Shown here: positions 43,508 through 54,579 of the stretch, in pieces
Numbering within the stretch: the stretch's first letter is position 1
Layout of the letters: every line of letters begins with the position of its first letter
Origin: Euptelea pleiosperma
Lineage: Eukaryota > Streptophyta > Magnoliopsida > Ranunculales > Eupteleaceae
Assembly (NCBI GenBank): GCA_035048495.1
Contig: CM068546.1
Location: 11,228,435-11,292,434 of the forward strand
Reading direction: 5' to 3'
Length of the DNA stretch: 64,000 nucleotides
Position numbers and translations under genes: made by a program
Notes under the pieces: model-generated
What the model was told of the DNA's origin: nothing
Database searches by the model: none
Seen by the model: the letters and a program-made list of their open reading frames with translations, nothing else

Positions 43508-43903
43508 TGTGCACCATCTTAGCTATACCACCGTTTCACCTTATCAAACCCAAATACTCCTTGAATCTTATTCGACTGTCAGTTGTTAAAGTAGTTATTT
43601 TCTTCATTTAGAATATCTTCAATAACCGAATCTATTCGGTTGTTCTTTGCTTAATTAGACATCTATCTTTAGTAGGAATGTCTGTTAAATTGGGAAGTAT
43701 CTCCAGTAGGAATGTTTATTTAATTAGAAAGTCTTTGCCAATAAATTGTAATCGTTCTTTGAGAAGAACAGCAAGTTAATTAATCAAATGTTCTATGAGA
43801 ACTAAGGAGGTTTACAGCCACCTCGAATCTGCCATCTCTCTCATCTTTTCCTTATTTTTCTTTTTATTGAGTTTGTTCTAATACGATTGTAAGGATCGTA
43901 TCA
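43508..43903 (+). repeat. 3' LTR of chromovirus copy B
   Basis: 396 bp, collinear with 38737-39141. Preceded by the purine-rich AGGGTGAGGGAA (polypurine tract). Flanking bases (TATGA left of the 5' LTR, TATAC right of the 3' LTR) do not give a convincing target duplication. Confidence 0.9.
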
Positions 43904-44646
43904 TATACATACCAAAAATCAATTCGATTTCTTTTCTCTGTAGTCGTTGGATATTTGAAGCATTTTTTTTTAATTCGACATCAATAAATTCATATTACCA
44001 TTCAAAACCAACACTATAAGATACATTTACGGCAAGTTCGAACATGCCTGCAAGGTGTTCGACCATTTGCCCGAATTCAAATGCAATTGAAAGCTGATGA
44101 AGCCCGAATTCAAATGTTTTGTGAATACGATTTTACCTATTATGTGTGTAATATACATGTTTCGACTCAAATTTGCAGGGATAGTATAAAGTTTAGAAAT
44201 GTTGATAAACCTTTAGGCATGACCCATAACAATGGGGTTATTCTTGCAATCAGTCAGGTACTCAGGTTGGCTTCTCCCCATGTGAATGAAAGAAAATCTC
44301 GGCGTCTCATATTGAATGATTCATCCAGATTTTTGTAAAAAAAAAAAAAATCAGCCTGATTCGTTATTTCAAACCAAAAATCAATCTGATTTGTGATTTC
44401 AATTCTCTATTTCTAGTTGTATCAACTCTTGTTAGATGTATCGACTCGAGACCTGCATTTCTTGTTACATGTATCAACTCTTCTCTTACCCAAAAAATAA
44501 GGAAAAGATGTATCAACTCACTGGGTGAGCCATGCTCTAAGTGTTGTGCCAGCTGGCCTTTAATTCAACATGGATTGCAAGACTCATAAGTTATCTTCAA
44601 GCTCATTGATATGGAGACTTTTGATCTTGATAATCAATTGATCTGG
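43904..44646. other. Non-coding
   Basis: No gene. ATCAGCCTGATTCGTTATTTC-type text near 44350-44400 recalls the Mutator-MITE interior. An open frame at 44081-44338 has no recognisable content. Confidence 0.35.
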
Positions 44647-46300
44647 AAGTGGGCATCGTCCCTCTCTCTCCTCCACATCAAGTTGACGTGGCACTCTCCT
44701 CATGCAGAGTGCCATGTCATCGACACCGAATTTTCTATCATCTACTAGTGTCATTGGCCCGTGCTAAAGCACGGGCGAATAAATAAAAAATAAAAAATAG
44801 TAATAGTAATGTACAATAAATATAAGTGTGAGAAATAATAATATTATTTTTAATTTATAAAATACTACTTCTAAATAAATGACAAATTAATGCCGAAACC
44901 CCATACATTGGACGGTGATTTTAATGGTCTAATGATGAATCGTAACGCTCATGAAAAAATTCCAAAACAAAATAGCAATAAAGAGGTACATGGATTTTCA
45001 CACCATTTAATTTGTTGGACTCAAGAAATTGAAAGCTTTGCAACTACACAATATCATAATTGGGAAAAAAAAATACAGACTATAAACCACCAAAAATATT
45101 AGAATAAGAGAAAAAAGTGAAGTTCAAAAAATGGTTTGAGATTATAAATTTTACAGTTATTTCATGTCCCTCCTCTCACGTTCTAGAAAAATGAAACATT
45201 TTGCTTACATGCATCTCCGTTAACGGAAAAAAAGAAGCAAAAAACTAACATCTTCATTTACAAAAGGAAAAAAAAAAAAAATCCTCCAATCAACAAACAG
45301 ATCATTCAATGACAGAGACTGATCTCAAGCACAACTTTGCCCATCGTCACTAATAACAACAACACCACCACTGAAAACATCCTTCCTCTACCTCTTTTTT
45401 TTGTAGGAATTAAATTTTTCAAAGCCTCAAATCTTTCTGAAAACTCACTTGTTGTGCATGTATGCTATTAATGACATTTCTCAAGCTCGTATATGAGCCT
45501 CTGATCTTCTTCTCATGCTTTTCCTTTCGATTCTAGATGACTCTATATAACGTGCATGATTAGTTTTGGGAGATGGAAAGACGTGTTGAAACTTGAAACG
45601 TCTTTGGGCAAGGGAGAGATGTTACCGAAAAGGCAAGAGACGTTTATGGGAGAATGAGATGGTTGGGTAAGGGAAAAGCCATTTTGGAAATAAAAAGCTA
45701 TAAAAGGCACGTTTTGCTAAGGTCTATGGTTGTCATTTTATAAATGGCAGCGGTTGAATAACTTTTTATCTAATGTAAATTATAAAAGGCACCTTTGGTA
45801 AGCTGCATGGTTGCAATTCAATAAATGGTAGGGGTTGATTGACTTTTTATTTAACGTATAGGACTTTTATTTATTATTGTTTCTATTTAATGTAAGGATT
45901 TTGAAATGCCAATAGTTTTTTTTTTTTTAATGCACCTATTGAGAGAGAATGGAGGGGATAGAAAGTTAATTAGGTCGTTGATGTGGCGCTCTACATGAGG
46001 TGAGTTATTTTATTTTGATTTCCCTTGTAGAGATATTTTAGGCAACCGAGAGAGAGATCTTAAAAATATTTTTCATGTCATTAATTTTGAATAAAGAATG
46101 AAAGACGATTTGGTTTGAGAAATAAATTCTTTTATTTAAATTAAGCTTCTAAATTTAGTTGAGGTAGAGACGTTTTGGTTGAGGTAATTAGAGGTGGCTG
46201 ACATGACACTGAGACTTGTTGACATGGCACTCTGCATGAGGAGAGTGCCACGTCAACTTGATGTGGAGGAGAGAGAAGAACGCTGCCCACTTCTCTGCTA
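44647..46300. mobile_element. 1.65 kb TIR element whose ends are themselves hairpins
   Basis: 44647-44720 and 46212-46300 are inverted repeats of ~72 bp (AAGTGGGCA, CTCTCTCCTCCACATCAAG, TTGACGTGGCACTCTCCTC). Each arm also contains an internal hairpin: TGACGTGGCACTCT, then CCTCATGC, then AGAGTGCCATGTCA. Next to the left arm is CCCGTGCTAAAGCACGGGC (44758-44776), another hairpin. The interior is AT-rich with no ORF of note. No target duplication was resolved. Confidence 0.75.
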
Positions 46301-46319
46301 TAGTATAGATATATAGATT

Positions 46320-47492
46320 CTTCATTCCTGCATTAATACAATTAATGACTATATCAAAATTGAATTAGTTACATTAAGTGTATATTATTCCAAAACCGTT
46401 ACATACTATCCAAAACGGCTATCTCCTCTCTTACAACGTCTATTTGGTTTCTTAAAACGCCTTTCATTCTTAAAATGTCTCTTTATTTTCTTAAAACTTC
46501 CTAAAACTCTCCTTAAAATGTCTCTACTCTTTCTTAAAACGTCGATCTATGCTTTTTTTACCTAAAACTTCTTAAAATGTTTCTGCTTTCCTTATAAAAT
46601 CTCTCCCTCCATTGTCCAATGGCTGAAATGTCTCCTAGCAAAAGGTGCAAGCAAAAAATTTTTCTACATTGATGTGGGCTAATCGATTTATTGACCATGT
46701 ATTTTTTTGCCTCATTGTATATTTTTTCTCTTTTTTAGATTATTTTTTCATTATTTTTTTCTTTTTTTGTTTAATTAGACAAAAATTGTACATGGACAGA
46801 GAAGACATCAATGATCTTTACAAAACCCTCCACAAAAATTGCAAGCATGTCTCTTCCACTTCTCTTTTGAATTTCTATTTTCTTTTTATTTTTTTATCTA
46901 TACTTTTTTTTATATTAATCAGAGCCTATTTAGATCAATTTTTTTTCATCCACCTAAAATAAAAAAATATCTAATTCTATATGTATATAATAGATTGAAA
47001 ATAGCCTGATGAATTGACGTAAATCTGTTATCCTTAACAGCAATTGCCGAGTTCTTTAGCACCCGCTTGGACTGATAGAGCTTGGTAGGCAACAAATGAA
47101 GATAGAATAATGTGATTGGCTGATCCTTTGTAACATGATCACTTATTAGAATTTCAAAAGTGCGGGTGAATATATATTTTGAAGACCCAGAGCTTTGAGA
47201 AGTCGCGCATCAAGCCAAAGAAAAAGAAATTGAGACAATTTTTGCTCTCAGCTACGAGGAACACTTTTAAAAACGAATGGTCGTATGGATGTAGATAAAA
47301 AAAGATTATTTTTTTTTTTTTAAGATCAATTTGATGTATATGGCCGTATTAATTAAGAATTATAATGTAAAATTGTAAACTAATAAAGATGTCTTGCTTA
47401 TTGTATATTATTGTAGTTTTTTTTTTATTTTTTATCTTAAAGATCTTATTTATGAAGTCGCCAATAACATATTTTAGTCTTACGTAATTATA
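46320..47492. other. AT-rich non-coding
   Basis: No gene. 46430-46590 repeats short words of the kind TCTTAAAACGTCT / CTTAAAATGTCTC about eight times. Frames at 46645-46962 are phenylalanine-rich low complexity from T-runs. Confidence 0.45.
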
Positions 47493-47556
47493 TTACTGTT
47501 TTCGGTTCCGGTTCCGATTCGGTTCCAGTTAAACGAGTAAAATTGACACCCCTAGT
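47493..47556. mobile_element. Fragment of the GGAACCG-rich TIR element
   Basis: TTCGGTTCCGGTTCCGATTC then AAACGAGTAAAATTGACACCCCTA matches the end of 29651-30038. Only this end is present. Confidence 0.65.
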
Positions 47557-47734
47557 CTCAAAGGCATATTCCATTCAACTTGGCTCGAGCGTGGGCGTGA
47601 CACGCATTCATGTTAAATTCCTTGGCCGTCGGATTCGTCACTCGTCTGCAGCCCACGAAAGGAACGCTTTTGGGGGTCATTTTGGGGTCTCATGAGCCCG
47701 ACCCTTTTATCTTTTTGCTATGAGGGTATCCGTT

Positions 47735-47880
47735 CCTCTTAGAGCACCCGACTAAATCTCTCGGGCACATGCAAACCCCTTCATCGACACGCACCAGGTA
47801 AGCTGGGCCAAAGCCTTAAGGGTGGCCGCTAAGGGGGGATTCAAACTCAGGACTTGTGGCGCCATGCCATTGGCCACAGC
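47735..47880 (-). mobile_element. SINE copy
   Basis: The minus strand carries the B-box-like GAGTTTGAATCCC (about 47837-47849) and blocks shared with 50487-50690 (AGAGCACCCGACTAA, CGGGCA, GGGTGGCC on the plus strand). The head side extends into GTGGCCAATGGCATGG. The tail is not clear. Confidence 0.55.
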
Positions 47881-48521
47881 TTTCGCTGCTTCCAAAATTT
47901 TCTCCAATGCGGCCATAGAAAAAAGGGTTGGGCCCCAGGGAGTTGCCTTTTTTGACTTACTATTTTCACTTTCCTTCTCAGCGTGGATTCCGAGATTCTT
48001 GGAATCCAGGCCCGAGAAGAAAAGTGAAAAGGCACTAAAAAACAGCAAGTCTGAAGAACATGTTCCTTGAAAAAATGTAATGGAAAAGTGAACTTTGGGC
48101 GAGAATTTCTCCATAAAATATAACTAGAAAATGTCACAAGAACCCTTTCAAAAATTATGTTTTCTAGGCATAAAAATCATGGTTTTCCACAGTGATAAAC
48201 CCATCAATATTTGTGCCATTTTAGAGTCCAAATACTTGCTGGAAAACAACTCTATTGATGGGACTAAGGGGCATGGTTGGCCAAGATCAATCACAATAAA
48301 ATTCATACCGTAAGATTAAAAGAACTTGACTGAAGCTGATGTTGTATATAAGTCTGGGATTGAAACTTGCTTTGATATAAAAATAATAGAGGTGAGATAC
48401 GCCCTGATTTATTAGATAACAATCCCCAAAAATTAGAGATGAAAATGAAACTCACAAGTCGCAACAAAGGACCAAAATGAATATTTTTTTAATTTTTCTT
48501 TTTTGAAAATGATGGAAGGAC

Positions 48522-48869
48522 CAAGGTTTAAAGGAGGCCGTTTTAACGGTATAACGGACTGGGGGCGTTTACCATTAAAACCGTTAAAACGAATTGTAAC
48601 GGACACGGGCAAAATGAAAAAACAAAGGAAAAATTGGAATTTAACCGATTTTAACGGAATAAAGGAAAAAATGGCACTGGAAATCAAAGTCAAATTTTGA
48701 AAAACAAAAAAAAAATGGAATTTAATGGAAGTAACGGGCTTTGGGCATTACCGGAATTTAACGGAAATAATGGGCGCTACCATTTTAACGGTTTTTAACG
48801 TAACGGGCTTGGGGCTTTACCGTTTAAACCACCATTAAAACCGTTTAAATGGCGTTATTTTAAACCATG
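48522..48869. mobile_element. hAT-type MITE, GTTTTAAC variant
   Basis: Ends CAAGGTTTAAAGGAGGCC and (right) TTATTTTAAACCATG. The flanks GGAAGGAC (48514-48521) and GGAAAGAC (48870-48877) match at 7 of 8 bases. The interior is made of CCGTTTTAACGG-type words instead of CGTTATAACG, with ACGGACTGGGGGCGTT near the left as in the other copies. Confidence 0.8.
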
Positions 48870-49264
48870 GGAAAGACAATGGTGATGATGGCGAGAACCT
48901 ACACCGGTCGGAACGCGGTTGGGAACAAGTACCGAATAATGCTACTCACTGCGATTTTGACGGATAATTAACCTCAGAAGGAGAGAGGAGAAAAACATAC
49001 ATGACCACAGAAAAACCTTTCCTCACCCATTTGGTTGAGGAGATGCCTCAACCACCTATCATGTGGTGACATTGCCTCAAAAAGAGCCCTCAGGGATCCA
49101 ATCTTCTTGGGGTCCATCTCGTTGGTTTATGTACAAACTAAACATCATCAACTTGGTGGCCCATCTCATCTATTCTCATCATTCTGGACCTTCTCGTTGA
49201 GGCATCTCCTCAACCAAATGGGTGAGGCAAGCCGAACTGACATGACCACCTATGGATAACTTAG

Positions 49265-49657
49265 GAGTAAACCTTCGTGCTCACACCATGCTGTGAGCGA
49301 AGCCGATCACAGCCCACAATATGAGCCACGTGGTACACTCTTAGTGGAAGCTGACCGTATGGATGTTTGGCCAATCACTAGACAAACCTACAAACCAAAA
49401 ACAAACCTGATCAGTGATATCCAAGAGTTATATTGAAGTTATTTTCATGGGTTGATTTTAACCCTATGAATTTGAGCATTAGTGAGCGTTATTTGGGTGC
49501 AAAGATCCAAAGGTTGTAAATCACTAATCAGGCTGCCTTTTGTTTTGCAGGTCCACGGAGGACTGGCCAAACATCCATATGGTCAGCAACCTCTAAGAGT
49601 GTGCCACATGGCTCGTATTGTGGGCTGTGATCGGTTTCGCTGAGCGAAGGTTTACTC
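49265..49657. mobile_element. Mutator-type MITE (GAGTAAAC ends)
   Basis: TIRs begin GAGTAAACCTTCGTGCTCAC and end GGTTTACTC. Same family as 24811-25200 (GCCACGTGG, ACCGTATGGATGTTTGGCCA). It has no matching target duplication, and its duplicate is 60336-60737, with the same flanks. Confidence 0.82.
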
Positions 49658-49689
49658 AATGGCATCGACAAAGTGAGAGACACACACCC

Positions 49690-50075
49690 GAGTAAAACTT
49701 TGATGACAGGGCCATGTCATAGGACAGCGCCGATATGAGCCACGTGGCACATCCTTATAGAACGCTATGGTTGTTTGGCCAAACCTTAGGTGGACCTAAA
49801 AAGCAAAAATCAGCTTGATGAATAATTTCTAGGCAATGGATTAGAATTATTTTCATGGGTTGATTCTAACCGTGCGAATTTGAGCATTATTGACCATTAT
49901 TTGAGGTACAAAAATCCAAAGTTTTGAAATCACTAATCAAGCTGATTTTTGCTTTTCCACCTAGGGATTGGGAAACATCCATACGTCAGCATCCTCTAAT
50001 AGTGTTCCACACGTGGCTCATATTGCGCATCGTCATCGGCCTCGATGACAGGACCCTGTCATTAAATTTTCACTC
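49690..50075. mobile_element. Mutator-type MITE (GAGTAAAACTTTGATGACAG ends)
   Basis: Left end GAGTAAAACTTTGATGACAG; the right end ends TTTTCACTC. TIRs carry GATGACAGGGCC, GAGCCACGTGGC and the ATGGTTGTTTGGCCAAACC block. Duplicate copy at 60770-61158. CACACACCC or GACACACCC sequences lie on both sides, but the exact target duplication is not resolved. Confidence 0.78.
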
Positions 50076-50486
50076 CACACTTGACACACCCGAGTGCTTT
50101 TGCAGTTTTGCTTTTTTTTTTTTAAAACAAAATGGGACATCGGCCTCTACGAGTGCTTTTCCCACGTGTCTCTAACTTTGTCAGCGGTCTGAACTAGGGC
50201 TGCAACTTGGGCGGGCTGACGGGCTCAACCTGACTTTGGGTTGGGCTCTCCAATAATCGGGCTCGGGCCTGGTTTTTGCTTTGTAACTTTTCCTTTCTTC
50301 TATGTGAACTTATTTCTGCTTTACCCCATGTCTCCATCTTTAACCCCATGTCTCCATCTCAATATTTATTTTTCCATATATGAATGTGATAGAATTCTAT
50401 ATTAGATGTTTACTTGTCAACGGATATGACCTTATTTATTTATTTTTGTAAAACTCTTCATTTTCTTTTTTTGTTATTTGCTGACG

Positions 50487-50690
50487 ATGGTGTCCAGGCC
50501 TCTCAGAGCACCCGACTAATCCCCCGGGCATGTTTAAACCCCTCCATCCACGCACACTGGGTAAGTAGGGAACACTCCCTTAGGGTGGCCACCAGGGGGG
50601 GGGGGGGGGGGGGGGGGGGGAGATTCGAACTCAGAACATGTGCTTCCTAAGGCGTAGTCCTGGCCATCTCACCAACCCTTCATGCAGAAA
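50487..50690 (-). mobile_element. SINE copy with a 26-base G run
   Basis: The minus strand reads GAGTTCGAATC (an exact B-box core GTTCGAATC, about 50622-50632). It is followed by a run of 26 C (G at 50595-50620 on the plus strand), then GGTGGCCACCCTAAGGGAG. It shares blocks with 3485-3715 and 47735-47880. Confidence 0.65.
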
Positions 50691-51234
50691 GCTGCAATTA
50701 AGAAGATGGATATGCAAGCATCAAATGAATTCCTTGCGGAATTGGAGGTGTTCATCACTTGAATCTGGTCTCGCAATTTCCCAAAGAGAGTCTACTGTTT
50801 TGGTTATGCCCAACCAAATATTTTAATAATGTTCTTTGCCAAGCAAATGTCACTTATTAATGTTCATCTAAGTTTGTTTTCATGAGCATTTTGTGTCGTA
50901 ATTTTAGAAAACTTCCTTACTATGTTGTTTTTGATTTTTTTTTTTTTTTTTGAATAAAATCATCACCGCAATGTTGGCCAAGGCTAAGTTGTACAGAGTC
51001 AGCTTATGGACCAGGCACAACATATATTCATTTATGGCAGATCGACCGAGATGAAACCGATTAATCAAAGGGTTGTGATGGAACAAGGTATACCTCACGC
51101 TTTTTGGTGTCTGGAACCATGATTTTTGTTTTACTTATCGCTGCCATCTGGGGCCACTGAACCGCATGGATGTTTAGCCCACCCCTTATCCATGTAGCTG
51201 CTGAACTCTCGATGAATTTGGCTGCCTTATCTAT

Positions 51235-51540
51235 CTATCTATCTATACTATTATAAAGCAACAACCGATAGTACCACCCACCCATGTGACACAATTAAAG
51301 GCCTCTCTACTTTTAAAAGGTAAAACCTTCCCTCGTTCCATCATTAAATGCCTCTGTTCTAGAGAAAAAACCTGAGTTGGAGTATGCCTACACAGTTCAG
51401 GATGTCCAGCATGCCCACATCCCTTATCAAGAAAATTAACCATCCATTTGGAGGATAAGATCCCAGCCACTCTTTGTTGAAACTGGATAAGATAAGATAA
51501 GAGATAAGACAATTTCTCTGTTTTATTATATAGATTGTAA
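51235..51540. mobile_element. Possible short Helitron-like or MITE element
   Basis: Begins in TCTATCTATCTATACTATTA and ends in TTTTATTATATAGATTG. This layout, starting TCTATACTATTATAAAGC, resembles short plant Helitron-like or unclassified elements in my memory. No coding sequence. The class is not certain. Confidence 0.35.
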
Positions 51541-51957
51541 GTATGGAGGTCTGAAGACTAGGTAGATACATCTTTTTTTTAGATCAGTTACTATTTTCTA
51601 TATATCTTGGTCAAGTTGGCACCAGGTAATACCAGCCTCTATGATGGGAACACAAATCCTTTTTATTTGTCACCTCCTTCCATATTACTCTTATGGCAAA
51701 TTTGATAACAACAATGAAGTTACCCATTTGTTTTTCATTGACAATTTTGTATTTCATTGTAGTATAATGATCATAAAACATGAACTTGTAGGTTTTTGGG
51801 CATCAAGGTGGGGAAGGAATTGTAGTAGATTTGCAATAAAATTTTATTTATCCCGTTGTTTTTTCAATACTTTCTTGATAATGGGTAGATTTGTTTCAAA
51901 CAAGATGTTTTTCACTTCTTGATAATTAGCGAGACAAATTAAGCCCTCTATTTTTTT

Positions 51958-53170
51958 TTTGTTCTTTGTAACATTTGCATGGTTCTAGATGTGAAACGTT
52001 TCAAACGGTTGCAAATAATGTTTCTTTTCTTTATGTCATTTACTTGTCGTAGAAAACTTATTGGCAATGGTTACGAACCGTAAGTTGGCAACGGTTGTAA
52101 AGAAGAAGTTTGTGCAAAATTTTGTTTTACAATGGTAATGAACCATCTTTAATAATTATAGCAACAGAAAATTTTGCAGGTGGATTGGAGGATTGTGTGT
52201 TCCCCTAAGAAGGTGGGTGGCCTAGGGGTCAAGAATTGAGTTTAATGAACTAAGCTCTCCTCGAGAAATGGATTTGATGTTTTGCCGTGGGGGTGAATTG
52301 CTTGTGGAGGAAGGTTATTGAGGCAAGGCACGATAGCGAGCCTTTGGATTGGTTTAGTAAGGAGGACCAGACTCCGTATGGTTGCAGCGTTTGGAGGGGT
52401 GTCTTAAAGGTGTTTTCCTCATTCTCTGCTAGCATTAGGTTCAAGGTGGGACCTGGAGATAGGGTCCTCTTTTGGTGAGGCGATAACTCTCTGAAGGTGA
52501 ACTTCCCCTAGCTAGCTTTATGCGATCTCTGATAAAATGTTGGGCACGGTGCATAATTTTTACGTGGGCGAGGGGAATGTTGCTTCATGGGACTTTGGTA
52601 TGAGATGGAGCTTAATCGATTGGGAAATCATGGTAGCTCTTCTCTAGAAGTTAGATGGGTTGATGGTGGTTAGTGCTAGGAGGATGCTATTTGGTGGTCT
52701 GGCACGTCTGATGGTCATTTTTCTGTTCGTTTGTTCTATGCCTTGCTCGATAGATCTTGGAGGGCATTGCCGGCGTTATCGAGTATCACATGGAGACGAT
52801 CATTCCCGACGGTTAAGATTTGGAGGTTGAAAATTCCTTCAAAAGTAGCGTTCTTTGTGTAAGATTTTCACAGTCAATAATATTATCAGGAGGAACAAGG
52901 TGATGACGAACTATTGTACATGTGTTATGTGCAAGGAAGCAGGAGAATCCGTCAATCATCTTTTGTTGCACTATAGGGTAGCCTGGGAGGCGGGGGTCTT
53001 TTTTAGTTCATTTGGTATTTATTGGGTTATCCTTGAGTCTGTTTTAGAGACTATATGTACAGCTGGATGTACCTTTGTTTTCCTCCTTGTGGCCGCAGAT
53101 TTGGTCCATCTTACCTTTTGTGATCTGGTGGGGTCTATGGAAGGCTAGAAATAGTAGTCTTCGAAGATAA
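51958..53170 (+). pseudogene. LINE ORF2 C-terminal fragment (left duplicate, longer)
   Basis: Shifted plus-strand frames give LLEKWIWCFAVGVNCLWRKV, EPLDWFSKEDQTPYGCSVWR, then KIPSKVAFFV and CTCVMCKEAGESVNHLLLHY. This is the end of an L1-type ORF2, up to and including the zf-RVT zinc-binding region. Stops and shifts are frequent. The first ~790 bp (51958-52745) are duplicated at 61320-62110. It is a different LINE copy from that at 975-7265, which lacks this upstream part. Confidence 0.8.
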
Positions 53171-53691
53171 GGAGGCATCTAGCTTTGATATGGGCTGTCA
53201 TATTTTTTTTTGGTCCAAGTTGTTTGATGAATGTATATGGCTATCCTTAATTTGAGGACTTGGTCTTTAGATGGGAGTCTATTATGGATAGGGGCTGTTT
53301 TGTTCTTGTTAGTGGAGGTCTTCTCGACTTCCCGCTTCTTTAGCTTGTATTTTTCCTCTCTACTTAGTGATGAGAGAATGCCATGTGGCAATTCTTTCGG
53401 CCTGTGATACATGAATGTTTGACCCACCCCTTTGTGGACCTATACACCAAAAACCAGCCTGATCGGTGATTACCAGTCCTTTGATTCAAGAGGGGTGGTT
53501 TCTAGCCCTTGTAGGATATTTTGAGCCCTTCGTAGATCAAACGGCTCGGGATCATTACGCAGGCTAATTTATTTATTTATTTGTATTTTTTTTTATGTAG
53601 GTTGACCAAACATATATTGGTAATTGGGCCAAAAATAGTTGGTACGTGGCGTTTTCTCAAGCGTAGAAGATTCAATCTCCTAGTGAGAGAT
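53171..53691. other. Non-coding; Mutator-MITE fragments
   Basis: 53375-53640 carries GCCATGTGGCAATTCTTTC, CACCAAAAACCAGCCTGATC and, inverted, GTTGACCAAACATATATTGG, a diverged MITE. No gene. Confidence 0.5.
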
Positions 53692-54575
53692 GAGTAAATC
53701 TTTGATGACGGATAGTCCCTAACAGACCAAAATTTGAGATGCTGGCAAATTTTAGAGATCACTGACCGTATGAATATTTGGCCCATCCCTAGGTGGTCTC
53801 ATGACCAAATATCATCCTGATTAGTGATTTCTAACCGTTGGATTGGAGTTTTTTTTCTTCATGGGTTAATCTTAACTGTGGAATTCGAGCATTATTTAGC
53901 GTACCCAGATCCAAAGGTTAGACTCATCAGGCGAATTTTTGGCATGCAAATCTACCTAGGGAGGATGGTCCAAACCATGGTTTTAAAAACGGCCATTTAA
54001 ATGGTTTTAACGGCTGTTTAAACGGTAACGCCCCAAGCCCGTTTCCGTTAAAACCGTTTAAACGCGTTTTGATGCTTTAAATTAAATGATCATTTTTTTT
54101 TTGGTTTTAACGGCCGTTAAAACCATTTTAACAGTCGTTAAATTCTGGATTTTTGTTGAAAAAAATGGCCGTTAAATCCGTTTAATTTAGTTAAAATCCG
54201 TTAAATTTCCGTTAATTTTTTTTTTTTTAATTTTCAAATTTCAAAATTTTAATTTCAGCGCCATTTTTTCCGTTAAAATCTTTTTTTTTTTTTTTTCCAT
54301 TTCTGCCCTGTCCGTTTCAATCCGTTTAAACAATTTAAACGGCCGTTTAAACGATTTAAATGGTGACGCCCCCAGTCCGTTAAACCGTTGAAATGGACTC
54401 CTTTAAACCTTGGTCCAAACATCCATACGGTGAGTGGTCTCTAAGGGTATGCCATGTGTCTTTTAATGTGGTCCGTTGACGGGAACAAAGGAAAGCAACA
54501 CAAATAAGCAAAGCTGTGTTTTAAAAAATGAGAAGGAATAAAGCAAAGTAATGGCAGTCAGCAAAGTTTTACTTC
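53692..54575. mobile_element. Mutator-type MITE split by a hAT-type MITE
   Basis: The left end is GAGTAAATCTTTGATGACGG. Interior words TCACTGACCGTATGAATATT and TTGGCCCATCCCTAGGTGG appear inverted after 54420 (ATCCATACGGTGAGTGG). The right boundary is uncertain, perhaps AAAGTTTTACTTC at 54575. The insert 53976-54412 divides it. Confidence 0.65.
53976..54412. mobile_element. hAT-type MITE, exact 8-bp target duplication
   Basis: Flanked by exact GTCCAAAC (53968-53975 and 54413-54420). Ends CATGGTTTTAAAAACGGCC and (right) CTCCTTTAAACCTTG. The interior is dense in AACGGCCGTTAAAACC- and GGCCGTTTAAACGATT-type palindromes. This is the best-bounded copy of the family and fixes its superfamily. Confidence 0.92.
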
Positions 54576-54579
54576 GAGA

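Larger units (their letters stand above)
38737..43903 (+). mobile_element. Complete but defective Ty3/gypsy chromovirus (copy B)
   Basis: Two LTRs (38737-39141 and 43508-43903) begin TGTGCACCAT and end near TATCA/TATCT. A primer site, GGTATCAGAGCA, follows the 5' LTR. The order is gag, protease, reverse transcriptase, RNase H, integrase, chromodomain, as in plant chromoviruses. The LTRs differ at several percent of sites by eye, so the insertion is old. Many stops and frameshifts break the polyprotein. Confidence 0.92.
49020..50210. repeat. Left copy, part 1, of the duplication flanking the NLR gene
   Basis: 49200-50210 matches 60265-61315 nearly base for base, including flanking non-MITE text (CAACCAAATGGGTGAGGC, GAACTGACATGACCACCTAT) and two whole MITEs. 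49020-49075 carries the related CCCATTTGGTTGAGGAGATG repeat. Orientation is direct. Confidence 0.88.
50211..51957. other. Segment absent from the right copy of the duplication
   Basis: The match between left and right copies breaks at about 50210/61315 and resumes at 51958/61322. This 1.75 kb therefore was inserted on the left or lost on the right. It holds a CGGGCT-rich start (50200-50275), a SINE (50487-50690), a Mutator-MITE fragment (51150-51200) and a Helitron- or MITE-like piece (51235-51540). No gene. Confidence 0.7.

Noticed and set aside
46645..46962. A phenylalanine-rich 105-codon frame
   Set aside because: Low complexity from T-runs, with no codon structure.
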